64,000 nt of DNA from Cladorhizidae sp. MBARI D1340-BT2 (taxonomy: Eukaryota > Porifera > Demospongiae > Poecilosclerida > Cladorhizidae), in assembly GCA_028752905.1 (NCBI GenBank), contig JAQNBH010000009.1:30733442-30797441 (forward strand). The letters are read 5' to 3'. Position numbers and translations under genes: made by a program. The notes under the pieces are model-generated. The model did no database searches. It saw only the letters and a program-made list of their open reading frames with translations, and had not been told where the DNA came from. Positions 1 to 10,020 of this stretch are shown piece by piece; position 1 is the first letter of the stretch; every line of letters starts with the position of its first letter.

Positions 1-643
1 TTAGATAACTAAGAGTCTCGTAAGTCTAGACTTTAATTTGTGTCTGAGACTTTATTGTGATTGCCTTTGTGCAGAGTTATCTCTTTTATGTAATATAACA
101 ATTCATTGTTATTAGGGGATCCAGTAATCTAGCTGAGTTTGGCTTACTCTGAGACTGTCCAGTGCGTTAGACTGGGAAGTAAAGTGTAGGCATCGCATAA
201 GAGTCAGGTATCTGTTTTGGAAGGTTAGAGTGTCCGCTCTGAAAGAAGGCTGATTCTATGACCATGTTGAATTGGACCAATCAGAAACCTAGAAAATATC
301 ATGTGTTGAACTTTATACTTTTTTCTAGTAGGCTAAAAGCAGTGAGGACCTAACCCTCTTAAGGCAGGTCTCAGCTAGAGGCAATAAAGGCATTAGAGAC
401 AAAGAAAATGCCTGGAAGGAAGTGGCTATTACCAGCTATAAAAACATTTCAGCTGTTAATTCCTCTTTGTGCTCTTCTCCCATTAGCCAAGAGCATGAAC
501 TGCGACATCACAATAATGACATAATATTGGTATATATGTGATTCACGCTAAGTGACTTATGCAGACAATGTCTAATTGTTACTAGTATGATTGTGTTATT
601 GAATTCTTTTATAGCAACATATCTTTGTGTCAGTTTTACTACA
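1..643 (+). repeat. Probable 5' LTR of a decayed gypsy element (partial)
   Basis: This stretch has no reading frame and ends in ACA directly before a tRNA-like primer site and gag remnant, as an LTR would. It holds an AATAAA at 383-388 and a TATAAAA-like box at 437. The left end is outside the window and no second copy is visible, so LTR identity is inferred from position and from the gag downstream. Confidence 0.4.
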
Positions 644-660
644 TGGTGGCAGTGAGATGT
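644..660 (+). other. tRNA-Leu-like primer binding site
   Basis: The sequence TGGTGGCAGTGAGATGT resembles the complement of the 3' end of a leucine tRNA (TGGTGGCAGCGGTGGGATT), with a few changes. It follows an ACA end as expected for minus-strand priming of a gypsy-type retrotransposon. It is decayed, so the tRNA assignment is tentative. Confidence 0.4.
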
Positions 661-1404
661 GGTTTGTTCTTTTTAGGGATTTTAAATGGCAGCTTATCAA
701 GTGAGGTGCCAGAACCATTTGTTTTAGCCAACCGAAAGAAATGGTTTCTTAATGGCCAAGCCGAGAAGGCACAATCAGAAACCAAGCACATGATGTTCTT
801 TGTAGCTTTAGATTATCAGACAATGACCTCAAGCAGTAACCAACAGGCTAAAAAAAGTTCAGTAGTTTGTCAAGAGGTAAAACATATTTCCAGAGGGCTA
901 AATTAAATAATTAGAAACAAGGAAATGGTGAATTCCTTTATTACCTCTATCTACATCTATCTACATATTAGCTGAACACAATAGATATGGAATACCCCAT
1001 TATGAAATGATTAGAGACAGAATTGTTTGTTAGAATTGTTGACTCAAAGCTGTTTGGACAAATTACAAATATATCCAGATGTAACTTTAGATACAGAATA
1101 GTCACTCAAACATGCCAGTCAGTGAGAGTCAAAAATTAAACATCTGATAATGTGATGATTGGGCGAAAACTGCTGGGAGACTAGCCAAAATTCACAGTCC
1201 CAGGCAAAAACAGGAGAACAGATTCTGAATTCAGTGTTGCAGATCACCACATGTGATCAAATCATATCCAGCAAGGAATTGGGTATGCCACTGCTGCTTC
1301 AGGTATGCATATTTCAAAACAATTTAGAGGTTATTTTTGAGGACAGAGAAAGTATACAAGACAAAAACTCATGCTGTTATGACTCATGGCTTTCTAATCT
1401 ATGA
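658..1404 (+). pseudogene. Ty3/gypsy gag remnant
   Basis: Gag would package element RNA into virus-like particles. Pieces of a gypsy gag can be read across several frames. Near 700 is a PEPFVL...W segment like the start of many animal gypsy gags. At 1010-1110 is a capsid segment starting RDRIV and continuing with VDSKLFGQIT and a QSVRV-type stretch. At 1235-1325 is a decayed zinc-knuckle pair in which only some cysteines and histidines remain (CCRSPHV, then VCHCC). Frameshifts and stops separate the pieces, so it is non-functional. No pol follows. Assignment rests on the order primer site, capsid-like segment, zinc knuckle. Confidence 0.55.
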
Positions 1405-2348
1405 CACACAGGGTTAATTTTGTACTGTTACATATCTTACTGAGTCGCTACAATAACATATCTTTCAGTCAATATTATCATTAATCTAATGCATCCATGT
1501 ATTGATACCATCTTTTTCGGTTTCAATCATAACTGATTAGATTTGTTTAGAAGTCATGTGTTCAATGGCTTATAATAATTGTTGATAATAGTCATAGTAT
1601 ATATGCAACATAAAACATGCAAGTATATACCATGCAGAGTAATAAACATTATAATGGCTTTAAAAACTTTAGTTAATATTATTTTTGAAACTAGGAAAAT
1701 TAGTTAATGTTCTAATTACACGAATTTCTTTTATTAATGGGCTGTTCATTTTGCGTAAAACAAATTACTCTCTAATTTTGCTAAACTTTGCTAATTATAA
1801 TTACCAACCTTAACATACTATGACATTTTTGTGCTAATGATGTGAGATTGCTGAAACAATTCTGTAGTAGTCACACATAGTTGCCCAACCATCCAGGTAT
1901 TCCCTGGACATTCCGGAGATTCACAATTTTGTCCAGGAGTCCAGGTAAACCCACCAGAGAACTTATATTTGTATTTGTCGTAATAATATTTTAAACTAAG
2001 GATATAGCTATACCAATTAAAATGTGGAGATTGAGTCCAGGCAATGAATCATTGTTCATGGAAATTTGGATGCGTGTGCAAGGATAACCTAGGGTTGGGT
2101 TCTGATTCACAAGACCCAAGGTTCTCAAGTGACCCGGACTGTTTCCCACTAGTACACACAAACGATAATTAACAAAAATTAAAATAAGAATAGACACTAT
2201 GAAATTCCTCCACCTCTCACCCAGGCTGGAATTCACAAAATCCGACTGTCCCAACCTCTCACCTCAGGTTGGTCAGTGTTTTCCCACAACTAGCTCTCTC
2301 TATCTGTAGCTAATTTGTTCGACAATACTCACTATCCTCTCTTGACAT
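1405..2348. other. No gene recognised; AT-rich spacer
   Basis: Mostly AT-rich with short open frames only. A frame at 1991-2254 (-) has hydrophobic stretches but resembles nothing I recognise. At 1890-1950 is a short run of CC(A/T)GGAC-type words (ATTCCCTGGACATTCC, then GTCCAGGAGTCC) related to the CCGGGAC cluster at 23.2 kb. Confidence 0.5.
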
Positions 2349-2369
2349 GAATCCCACCGCTGCTGCCAA
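2349..2369 (-). other. tRNA-Leu-like primer binding site, second copy, opposite strand
   Basis: On the minus strand this reads TTGGCAGCAGCGGTGGGATTC, very close to the complement of a leucine tRNA 3' end. It would prime an LTR element running leftwards. The sequence just upstream on that strand shares the 20-mer AAGAAGGCTGATTCTATGAC with 243-262 of the LTR-like region on the plus strand. No gag is legible downstream, so this is probably only an LTR/leader stub. Confidence 0.35.
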
Positions 2370-2754
2370 TGTCATAGAATCAGCCTTCTTCCAGCCGTCT
2401 TCCAGCTTCCAGTCTAGGTTGGCATGTCTGGTACCGAGCATGAGGGTGAACGATAACATTAAAATAATAGTAGGCACCAAAAAAATACTTGTGGTAGTTA
2501 CCACTTTCTAGCTCAATAGATTCTGCGCACTTCATGGCAAGGACCTGATATTAGCTCAAAAGATAGGTCTCTATGTGTGTCTCTTTTGGTTCAAAACTAT
2601 TTTCCATAGGTATAACAATACCCAATTTACTGGAGTAGAAAGTGAGCGTACCTGAAAACCCAGAGTGCCTGATTTGGCAACAAGTCCCTCCAGTTTGTCA
2701 AGTGCTAGAGAGCTGAAATTAGCACCAGTGGCTAGAGGAAGCCGTATTACAATT

Positions 2755-2790
2755 CAGGGGTGGATCTAGGAATTATTAGGGGTCGGCCTC
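2755..2790. repeat. hAT-type terminus-like motif
   Basis: CAGGGGTGGATCTAGGAATT matches the general look of many animal hAT element ends (CAGGGG-GGAT-C-AGG). A related string lies at 42,601 (AGGGGTGAATCCAGGATTTC). I could not find a matching inverted end, so this may be a solo end or chance. Confidence 0.25.
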
Positions 2791-3513
2791 TTTTATATAA
2801 ATTTAAATATAGATATATAGATATCTTATATCAAATATAGCATATAAAAACTGTAGAGAGAAAAATGTTATGACTAAATTACATTGAATAAACGAACCAA
2901 AAATCCAAGTTATTATGATTGGTTATACAATGATATATATTAAAAAATTGTGAATCTGAATCATGAAGTCCAAGGGTCAATAATTGAAGGGAAAAAAGGG
3001 GGAAAAAGAATTGGAAGAGAAATGCTATTGGGCACTTCCGGTGTGACGAACGTTCAATTCAGACAACAAATTGAGCAGTAGCAGAAATGGTAAATCTGTA
3101 TACAATACATATCACAGCAAGGCTTGACCCAGGCTAGACATTAGTCAAATTATTTTCACTTTCATAGTACAGGGGAGGAGTTAGGCCTTGTTAAAGGGCT
3201 GTGACGGACGAATGCAGAAAAATGGGAAATCATAGGGTAGGAATGTTTAAAGCCCAAACTCTGTAACGTTAACAGGGATATTGTTCTTGTTTTTATAAAT
3301 GTTCATACTAAGGCATAGAAGTAATGTTTAATACCCAAAGCCTAACTGTTGAATATTGTATAATCAAATTAATCCTCATTAAACTTTGTGATGGACGTAC
3401 ACAAAACATGTGACGGACATACATGTGTGATTAAGGATAGTATTAATGAATTCTGATCATTGCTAGGCACTATTAGACAAAGCAAGTACTTGTAAGCATA
3501 ACATAAACAGATG
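2791..3513. other. No gene recognised; AT-rich spacer
   Basis: Very AT-rich. It carries several copies of a GTGA(C/T)GGAC word (about 3200, 3388 and 3408) that recurs near 5977-6008, on the other side of the SHGK-type gene and the minisatellite. Confidence 0.4.
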
Positions 3514-4816
3514 CTAAATGTCTTCAAATGCAAACTGTCCTCGATTGCCTGCAACACTCGGTGGGTTAATGATACGTACAATTTTGTTTCTTGAGTAGAA
3601 GATTTTGTCTTCAGGTCTAGGCCACTTCCAAGGATTTTCACTTCTATGCATGACGTTTACTTCAATATCAGAATCCTCTATACAGGTCACCTTCCCTGGA
3701 AACACTTCACCATCATACTCCATTACAACACACAATCCAATTGTCAAGTTCAGTGCTGGTAGCTGAAGCCGGGCATTGTCTTCGTATAGACAATCCTGTT
3801 GAATTGTTGAATTGGTCGGAGGAGTGACATCATTGGTTTTGCGGATTCAACAAACTCGGAAACATTTCTCTATCTCATTGCAAGTATCGGCTACTTTGAC
3901 CTCATCTGCACCAGAAGCTTGAATACAATGAACTTTGTGTGTTTGGGGGATTGCCATCACTCCTTCCCATTTGGCATCCAGAAATGCAGATTGTTGATCA
4001 ATCTCACTCTTGGCAACAAATTCAACTTGAATATTTGGGCAAAGCTGTTTGGCGAGTAACTCAATACTCTAGCGGAGTGTTGATATGACTTCTCTCTGAC
4101 CGAATGTGTCTCCAAACTGCCCTCTTTATTGTCCCTCCAATCCCATCTACGACACCTTTTCCATGAGATGTAGCCAAAAAATTCAATCTGATAGAGATGT
4201 CATGGTCTTGCTCCCAGTAGTGGAGATTTGAAAAGAGGAACCTCTGCTTAAATTGAGAAGTTGGACCATCGCTGAAAATATTGACAGTTTCTATGCTTGG
4301 GAATTTCGCTCGGAGACTTCGAAAAATATACTCTGACATGAAAACGAAAATGATGTATTTTGTGTGGTCGAGGTGATCTGAAATTACAACCATACTGAAA
4401 TTTGTGGCATTGTTGATCCAAGTGTGAGTGGTGAAGATGGTTGCCTGAGCGTGGGGCCAGTGTGCTGCTTGTACTTCTTTCTGTCACATTTTCAGAGAAA
4501 TCGACTTGCAAAACAATGGCTTTACCATCACAGGAGTTCTTCAAGGAGTCTGCTTGCTCTCTCTTCACAAAGGTATGGAGTAGGAAGGACTCAGCTGTTT
4601 CTTCAGCTCATTAAAAACTGCATCTACTGTATCAGTCATGTCTACCTTCTCAATTCGGCTATCCGTAGACTTCCACTGGTACTGGAAGGACCCTGAGCTG
4701 CTTTGTGGTGCAAACTCATCAATCAGATCCACACAGGTTGAGCATTCTCGTGTCATGCACTTCTTGGAAGTGGCGTCACAGGTCACTTCATCAATGAAGG
4801 AGAAACAGGAACACAT
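3514..4816 (-). pseudogene. Decayed gene of an uncharacterised repetitive metazoan family (SHGK motif, Tudor-like C-terminus)
   Basis: Not a named family to me, though I recall similar hypothetical proteins in sponges and cnidarians. Reading leftwards: a Cys-rich start (CDATSKKCMTRECSTC) at 4816-4730, a W-K-rich stretch, then VLQVDFSENVT at about 4510, QAAHWPHAQ, SDHLDHTKY, FSDGPTSQFKQRF, ATSHGKGVVDGIGG and TIKRAVW. A C-terminal block at 3514-3747 reads MEYDGEVFPGKV, then WKWPRPEDKIFY, like a small Tudor/chromo-type barrel. Conserved D (FSDG) and SHGK residues could be catalytic, as in DDE enzymes, but that is guesswork. Breaks: frameshifts near 4490 and 4075 and a stop near 3846. The repeated nature of the family suggests a transposon or transposon-derived gene. 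Identity as one decayed gene is fairly secure; function is unknown. Confidence 0.6.
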
Positions 4817-5181
4817 TTCCCAAGGTCTTGCACTCCCCAGCTGTTCTAGTAAAGTCTAGCAAAACATTGCTGCATCTTACTTCCCCACTCCCCAGCTTCC
4901 CTACTAGTCTTTACAGAAGGGATGTAGATTCATATTCACCAGTCCTTCCCAAAAAGTGATGCCTGTAGCACACAGAAAGGATCCTAGTGAACTATGTACT
5001 TCTTAACAGATCTTGTAACTTCCTCAATGCCAGCTGCTAAAATAGTTTTACTTGCAGGCTAGATAGTGTATGTATTTGGGGAATGACTATCAGTTTGTAA
5101 CTATAACTCAAGCAGCAGCTTTGTTTGTTTACCAGCCTACCTTCCTGGCTACAGGCTCATGCAGCTTTGTTTCTTTACACA
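4817..5181. other. No gene recognised
   Basis: Spacer between the start of the SHGK-type gene and the minisatellite. Nothing coding or structured was seen. Confidence 0.4.
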
Positions 5182-5745
5182 CTAACCTCTAACCATAGTC
5201 ATTGTCCAAGCCATAACCCAAGCGTAATCCTAGTCATGGTCCAAGCCTTAACCTGTACAAGTCATTGGCCAAGCACTTACTCGAGTCATTGTCAAAGCCC
5301 TAACCCTAGTCAATGTCCAACCCCTAAACCTACCCTTTATACCCTTTGTCAAAGACCTAACCCTGGTCAATGTCCACCCCCTAACCCCTAGCCTTTGTCA
5401 TAGCCCTAACCCTGGTCAATGTCCAGCCCATAACCCTAGCTTTTGTCCAAGCCCTAACCCTGGTCAAGGTCCAACCCCTAACCCTAGCCTTTGGCGTAGA
5501 CCTAACCCTGGTCAATGTACAACACCTAACCTTAGCCTTTGTCCAAGCACTAACCCTAGTCAATGTCCAACCTCTAACCCTAGCCTTTGTCCAAGCGCTA
5601 ACCCTGGTCAATGTCCAACCCCTAACCCTAGACTTTGTTCAAGCCCAACCCTGGTCAATGTCCAACCCCTAAACCTAGTCTTGGTCCACCCGTTACCGTA
5701 GTCAGGGTCCAAGTACTAAACCTATCCTTTGTCCAAGCCCTAATC
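5182..5745. repeat. Telomere-like minisatellite, 24-bp monomer in 48-bp dimers
   Basis: About a dozen 48-bp dimers or partial dimers. Each dimer holds two 24-bp halves: TAACCCTGGTCAATGTCCAA plus CCCC, and TAACCCTAGCCTTTGTCCAA plus GCCC. Each half starts with TAACCC, so CCCTAA(CCC), the animal telomere repeat, recurs at every unit boundary. Edges are more diverged than the middle. Because 48 is divisible by three, both strands give long repetitive open frames; these are artefacts, not genes. Confidence 0.9.
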
Positions 5746-6525
5746 TTGTCAGCTGTATAATGGTGACAATCAGTCTAGTCAGTTTAGAATGTTCTAGAAA
5801 ATGTAAGGTAGAAAACTATAAATAGAAGATTGAATTAGTGCTGTAGCCATTCTAACTTTTCTGAAGATCGAATTGTCAATGGCCGAAAGACAAACAAAGA
5901 AAAGGGTAAAGATTAAGGCTGTAAAATAACAAATTCTAAATCTTTTAACAATGTCTAGATGGGAATTTGTTAAGCTGTGACGTACGTAAGTACGTGATGG
6001 ATGTACAAGAATGTCACAGGTTTTTCTGTAAGTCATGGGTGTGTGGCCTTTCCATTAAGGGTGGAAGTTATGCCTAAAAGAAAACTAAAAGAATGAAAAT
6101 AGTTAATACTTTAATATCACTGAAATACTTAATAAAGATGCACATATTTGTGATCTATGTACGGCATCAATTATATTCTGAAACTACAAACCGTAAAATA
6201 TTATTTAGTGGGTGTAACCCCAAAAAATCCATTGAATCTACTTAAAAATTATAAATGATCCAAATACACTTAATTTGGAGCAAAACTCAATTCCCAAATG
6301 TAGGAAGTGTCTGATCTAAAACAGAATCTGTTACTATGGCAATTACATAAAGACGATGAGCATATCTCGTTACCCGTTTGTCATATTGGGTTAAAAATTT
6401 GCAGAATATGAAACTTTATTTATTTAGCTTCAAAATGGTGTATAAGAGCATACTCAAATCCCATTTTGAAATTTTGACCCCTTGGTTGACATTTTCCGGA
6501 ATTGGCCTGTTAATACATTATGTAC
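5746..6525. other. No gene recognised
   Basis: AT-rich. It includes two GTGA(C/T)G-TACGT words at 5977-6008. A frame at 5794-6036 (-) is not recognisable. The right part may include the 3' flank of the hAT pseudogene, but no terminal repeat was found. Confidence 0.4.
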
Positions 6526-8848
6526 TTATAAAGCTATTCTATTACATTTAAGTTTAAATCTATCAACAACATCATCAAGATCAACAGGAAAACTATAATG
6601 AATATGCACCAATGCTAATGCGGATAATCTGTCCTGCCCCACGCTACTATGTAAGAAAGTTTTAAGGTTTTTTAAGGTACTATTGGCCTTCTCATTCTCA
6701 CATGATATGACTGGAATAGTACATGCAATGTGCAGCAGTATGTAAAGGTTAGGAAAGTAATCCTTGTCACACTCTTTCAGAGCTTGAAGGATGGATGGCC
6801 GCTTGTCAGCATCATGACTCTGCCACTTTGCCCTCCACCTTCACACCTCAGTAAACAGAAGTGCAAGTACTTGGCAAGTCATCATTATATAAAGAAATCA
6901 AGTCCTCAAAAGATATATCATCCCAAGTAGTGATTATAGAAGGTTGGGTCTTACCAAACCTATCATTCATTTGTTGAACTAAGTGGTCCAATAAAGGAAG
7001 CACAGCATTTCTTCGATAGTATTCTTCCACAGAACTGTAACTCCACATTAATTCTGTAAATTTGTCGATCAGATACATGTGGGACTTTAGGAACCACACC
7101 AACATCATAAGCTATAGTTTCAGCTTGCACATACCATGAATGTAACATTTCCTCACTTTGACGAACTACACAAAGTTCATTCAGTACGTCTTTAACATCC
7201 ATATAAGCTTTAACTATATTACTACTTTTCTTTTGTAATTTTAGACATATAGGTTTTATAATAGACATAGAATTCATTGTTGCTATGAAATATATTAAAG
7301 AAGGAAAGGAAAGGTACATCTTGAGCAAGCCATTGGCTGCCACAATTATTTTCATATCCCAGCTCATACCCATGTAGTTTCACGTTCTGTAATTGCTTCC
7401 ATTGCAGTTACAAGGAATTGATACAAAACATAAAAAATTTCATAGGCGTTGTGCCGATAAATAAATCCTATTTGCTCTACAAAGATGCTTAACTTTAACA
7501 ACGCTAGTTACCTTATCAATTACTTTCTCAAGAAATAGTTGCAGCACTATAATGGAAGAAATATGCTGTCTCACTAACAGTAGAAATCATATTACGAATA
7601 GGAGGTAAACTATACACAAGCTTCAACAAACAAATTAAACACGTGACTATTACAGTGGATATATGTGGCTTTAGCATTTTCTGCCAAGAGATGACCCTGC
7701 ACACCCCTTGCACTAGACATATTGCTAGCACCATCATAGCCTTGTCCCCTACAATATTCAAGGTCTAAGTCAAACTTATTCAGTGCTTCTTTTATTGCAA
7801 GAGCCAAAACCTCTCCAGTGATCCTTACTATACTTATGAAATCTAAGAATTCTTCTCTTATATTACAATTACTATCTACAAATCTTAATACTACTGACAC
7901 CTACTCCTTACTGGATATATCGACCACTTCATCACTAAGAATAGAATAATATTTAGCTTGATTAATTTCCTGTATTATACTATCTCTAATATAGTCACCT
8001 ATGCATTCAATGAGTTAATTTTGGGTAGTTTTGCTACTATAAGTTGCATTTTTTTAAAGATGCTGCAACTTTTCCGGACCTCACAGAGTATTCAAGCAGT
8101 GCTAAAAAATTCCCTCTGTTGACCTCAGAATCAGCCGTGCTATCATCTCTGTGACCTCGAATAGCTTGCCACAAAGAAGTATTGCATCAGCCATACATCT
8201 TATTATGTACCTATTTTTTGCTATGTTACTCTCATCTATATGCAGCAAACGATTCTTAATAGAAGACTCTGGACACACATGAGAAGACTCTAAAGCATCT
8301 GCCCGAGCTAAAGCCAGATGATGGCACTGTGTACAGTTGTGACTGGCAAACTTTTTAGTTTTTCTAGACCATGCATTAAATTCATTACATACAAAATGAC
8401 CCAAACCCTTTGTAGCAAAGAGAACACATGGCAAACAAAATATTCCATCTTCTACTTTACTATAAACAAACCAAGGGTTTTCAGCCTAGTATTTATGTTG
8501 ACAAGACCTATTACAGCCATCTAAATAACTACTTGGAAATGTAAATGAACTATAAGGCTTAAAATGATTAACTAAAAGTGAATACTTGCACTCTGGAGCC
8601 AAATTCAAGAAAACTGTTTGGGACATTGATAGCATAATCAAGCCAATATCGTTACACTTCTCAAAATCAATTGAAGCACTTGACGAAGAAGCAGCAGAAA
8701 AAGTGGACAAGGAAGTGCAGGGCAGATGAGACACGGAATGAGAGGGCAGGACAGAAGCGGAACATGAAGGCGGTAATAGTGCAGGCTCAGTAGGCTCAGG
8801 GGGAGAGACAGATACACAGAGCCTGAGGGCTGGGTGGGAGACACACAC
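6526..8848 (-). pseudogene. hAT-superfamily transposase (zf-TTF/DUF4371, ZMYM1-like), decayed
   Basis: A DNA transposase that would cut and paste its own element. Domains in order leftwards: a Ser/Pro-rich low-complexity start (8848-8670) from a GGCTGGGTGAGAGACACAGA-type tandem repeat; a TTF-type zinc finger with DGIFCLPCVLF and KFASHNC (8434-8250); DUF4371 RNase-H-like core (SDEVVDIS, then CRGQGYDGASNMS near 7740, the usual G-DGA-NM motif); a helical region (LHSWYVQAE, VGVVPKVP); and the C-terminal hAT dimerisation domain at 6700-6530 (VISCENEKANSTLKNLKTF, then GQDRLSALALVHIH). Many frameshifts and stops separate these pieces, so it is dead. No flanking 8-bp duplication or terminal repeats were located. 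Confidence 0.85.
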
Positions 8849-9392
8849 AGAGGGGGCTGGGTGAGAGACACAGATAGAGAGTTCTCTGTGACAGACACAG
8901 GGGGCTGGGTGAGAATCACAGACACAGAGAGCTCAGAGGAGACCCAATGGACTGAAGCAGGAGACCCAGGAAGAGTGACAAGTACCACAGCTAGAGATGG
9001 AAAAGTGGTGTTCTTGTTGGTTTCCTATGCATTAAATGTGGACATTTCTATGTAAATTAACTCTACTAGCTAGCAGTAGTGGGTGGCTGCAAGGGCTATA
9101 GCTAGCTAGTACTAGTACTAAGTTGGCAATCTATTCAATAGCATAATATTCTCGATCACTGCTCAGTTTAGATCAATTTACTTAGCTGTATGGGGGGGGG
9201 GCCTGGGGTGGCTTTGAAGAAAGCCTTTAACTTTGACTGAGCCATGAGTAAGATATTTGGTGAGTGACAGGAGTCGACAGTATAAATTTCTCTGGGAGGT
9301 AATCAACCAGGTGCTGACATTTGGAACGTAAGGTTTAGTCTGGTGCAGCTACACCCCTACGTTTCCCCCACTTGGGTGTGTGGCTTTGCTGT
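8849..9392. repeat. GGCTGGGTGAGAGACACAGA-type simple tandem repeat, then spacer
   Basis: Up to about 8945 a degenerate GA/CA-rich tandem repeat feeds into the Ser/Pro-rich start of the hAT frame. From there to 9392 nothing is recognised; a G-run lies at 9192-9201. Confidence 0.5.
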
Positions 9393-10020
9393 TCAAAATA
9401 TATATTACAAAAATACCCACAAAGGTATTTTTTAGTTCGACAGATTGCCTTTTGGGCTATTCTCACAGCGGAGACAATGGAACAATGCATTTTTTGGGAA
9501 TATCTAGGAGTTTCTAACTATATTTTGTTCACTGGCTTCACTTACTATAAACTCCTTTGAGAAACTTGATTGAATTCAAGGAAGTCTTCAACTGGCTAAC
9601 TCTTCTTAGTGTAGAATACTGAGGGCATATTAATTGACCAGTATAGATAGATTGCGGTTTACTGAGGAGAATATCAAGGTAATACAATGAGCTAATTATT
9701 ACAGAGCTATGGCAAAGTAAATGTATAAGTAAAATTGCTACTGAACTTTTCTACTGGTTCACTTTATTGAATAAGCAGATCTATCAATCCTGGTAGATTA
9801 CTAGACTCAAATCTTCCCAAGCTGCAAAGAAAGGCTACCGGCCAACAAGTTGAGACACTCTTCTATGAGAGTACAAAAGAGCTGGTGCTGCCTTACAATG
9901 CTTCTCCTTGATTACTTGATAGCTTGTCAATTCATCATGGAATAACCTTTTTACGGCCAAATGAATTAACCATTCAGAAGAAGCAGCCATCACATCAAGT
10001 CATGTTATAGTTCTTACATT
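9393..10020 (+). pseudogene. gypsy RT/RNase-H remnant in block A1
   Basis: Same fragment as 30,391-31,000. The legible parts are the RT segment after the first catalytic region and, near 9870, an ELVLPYNASP-like stretch matching the usual start of the gypsy RNase H (LILACDASPYG). Stops and frameshifts throughout. The upstream part of pol present in copy 2 is missing here. Confidence 0.5.

Noticed and set aside
2310..2504. Short protein with a hydrophobic start resembling a signal peptide
   Set aside because: It covers a primer-site/LTR-like sequence; the hydrophobicity comes from AT-rich LTR sequence.
5125..5611. Long open frames on both strands with repeating TRVRAWTKARVRGWTL-type peptides
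   Set aside because: They follow from a 48-bp tandem repeat whose length is divisible by three; no independent coding sign.
5182..5745. True telomere
   Set aside because: The hexamer is embedded in longer units, the array is short and other elements lie on both sides.
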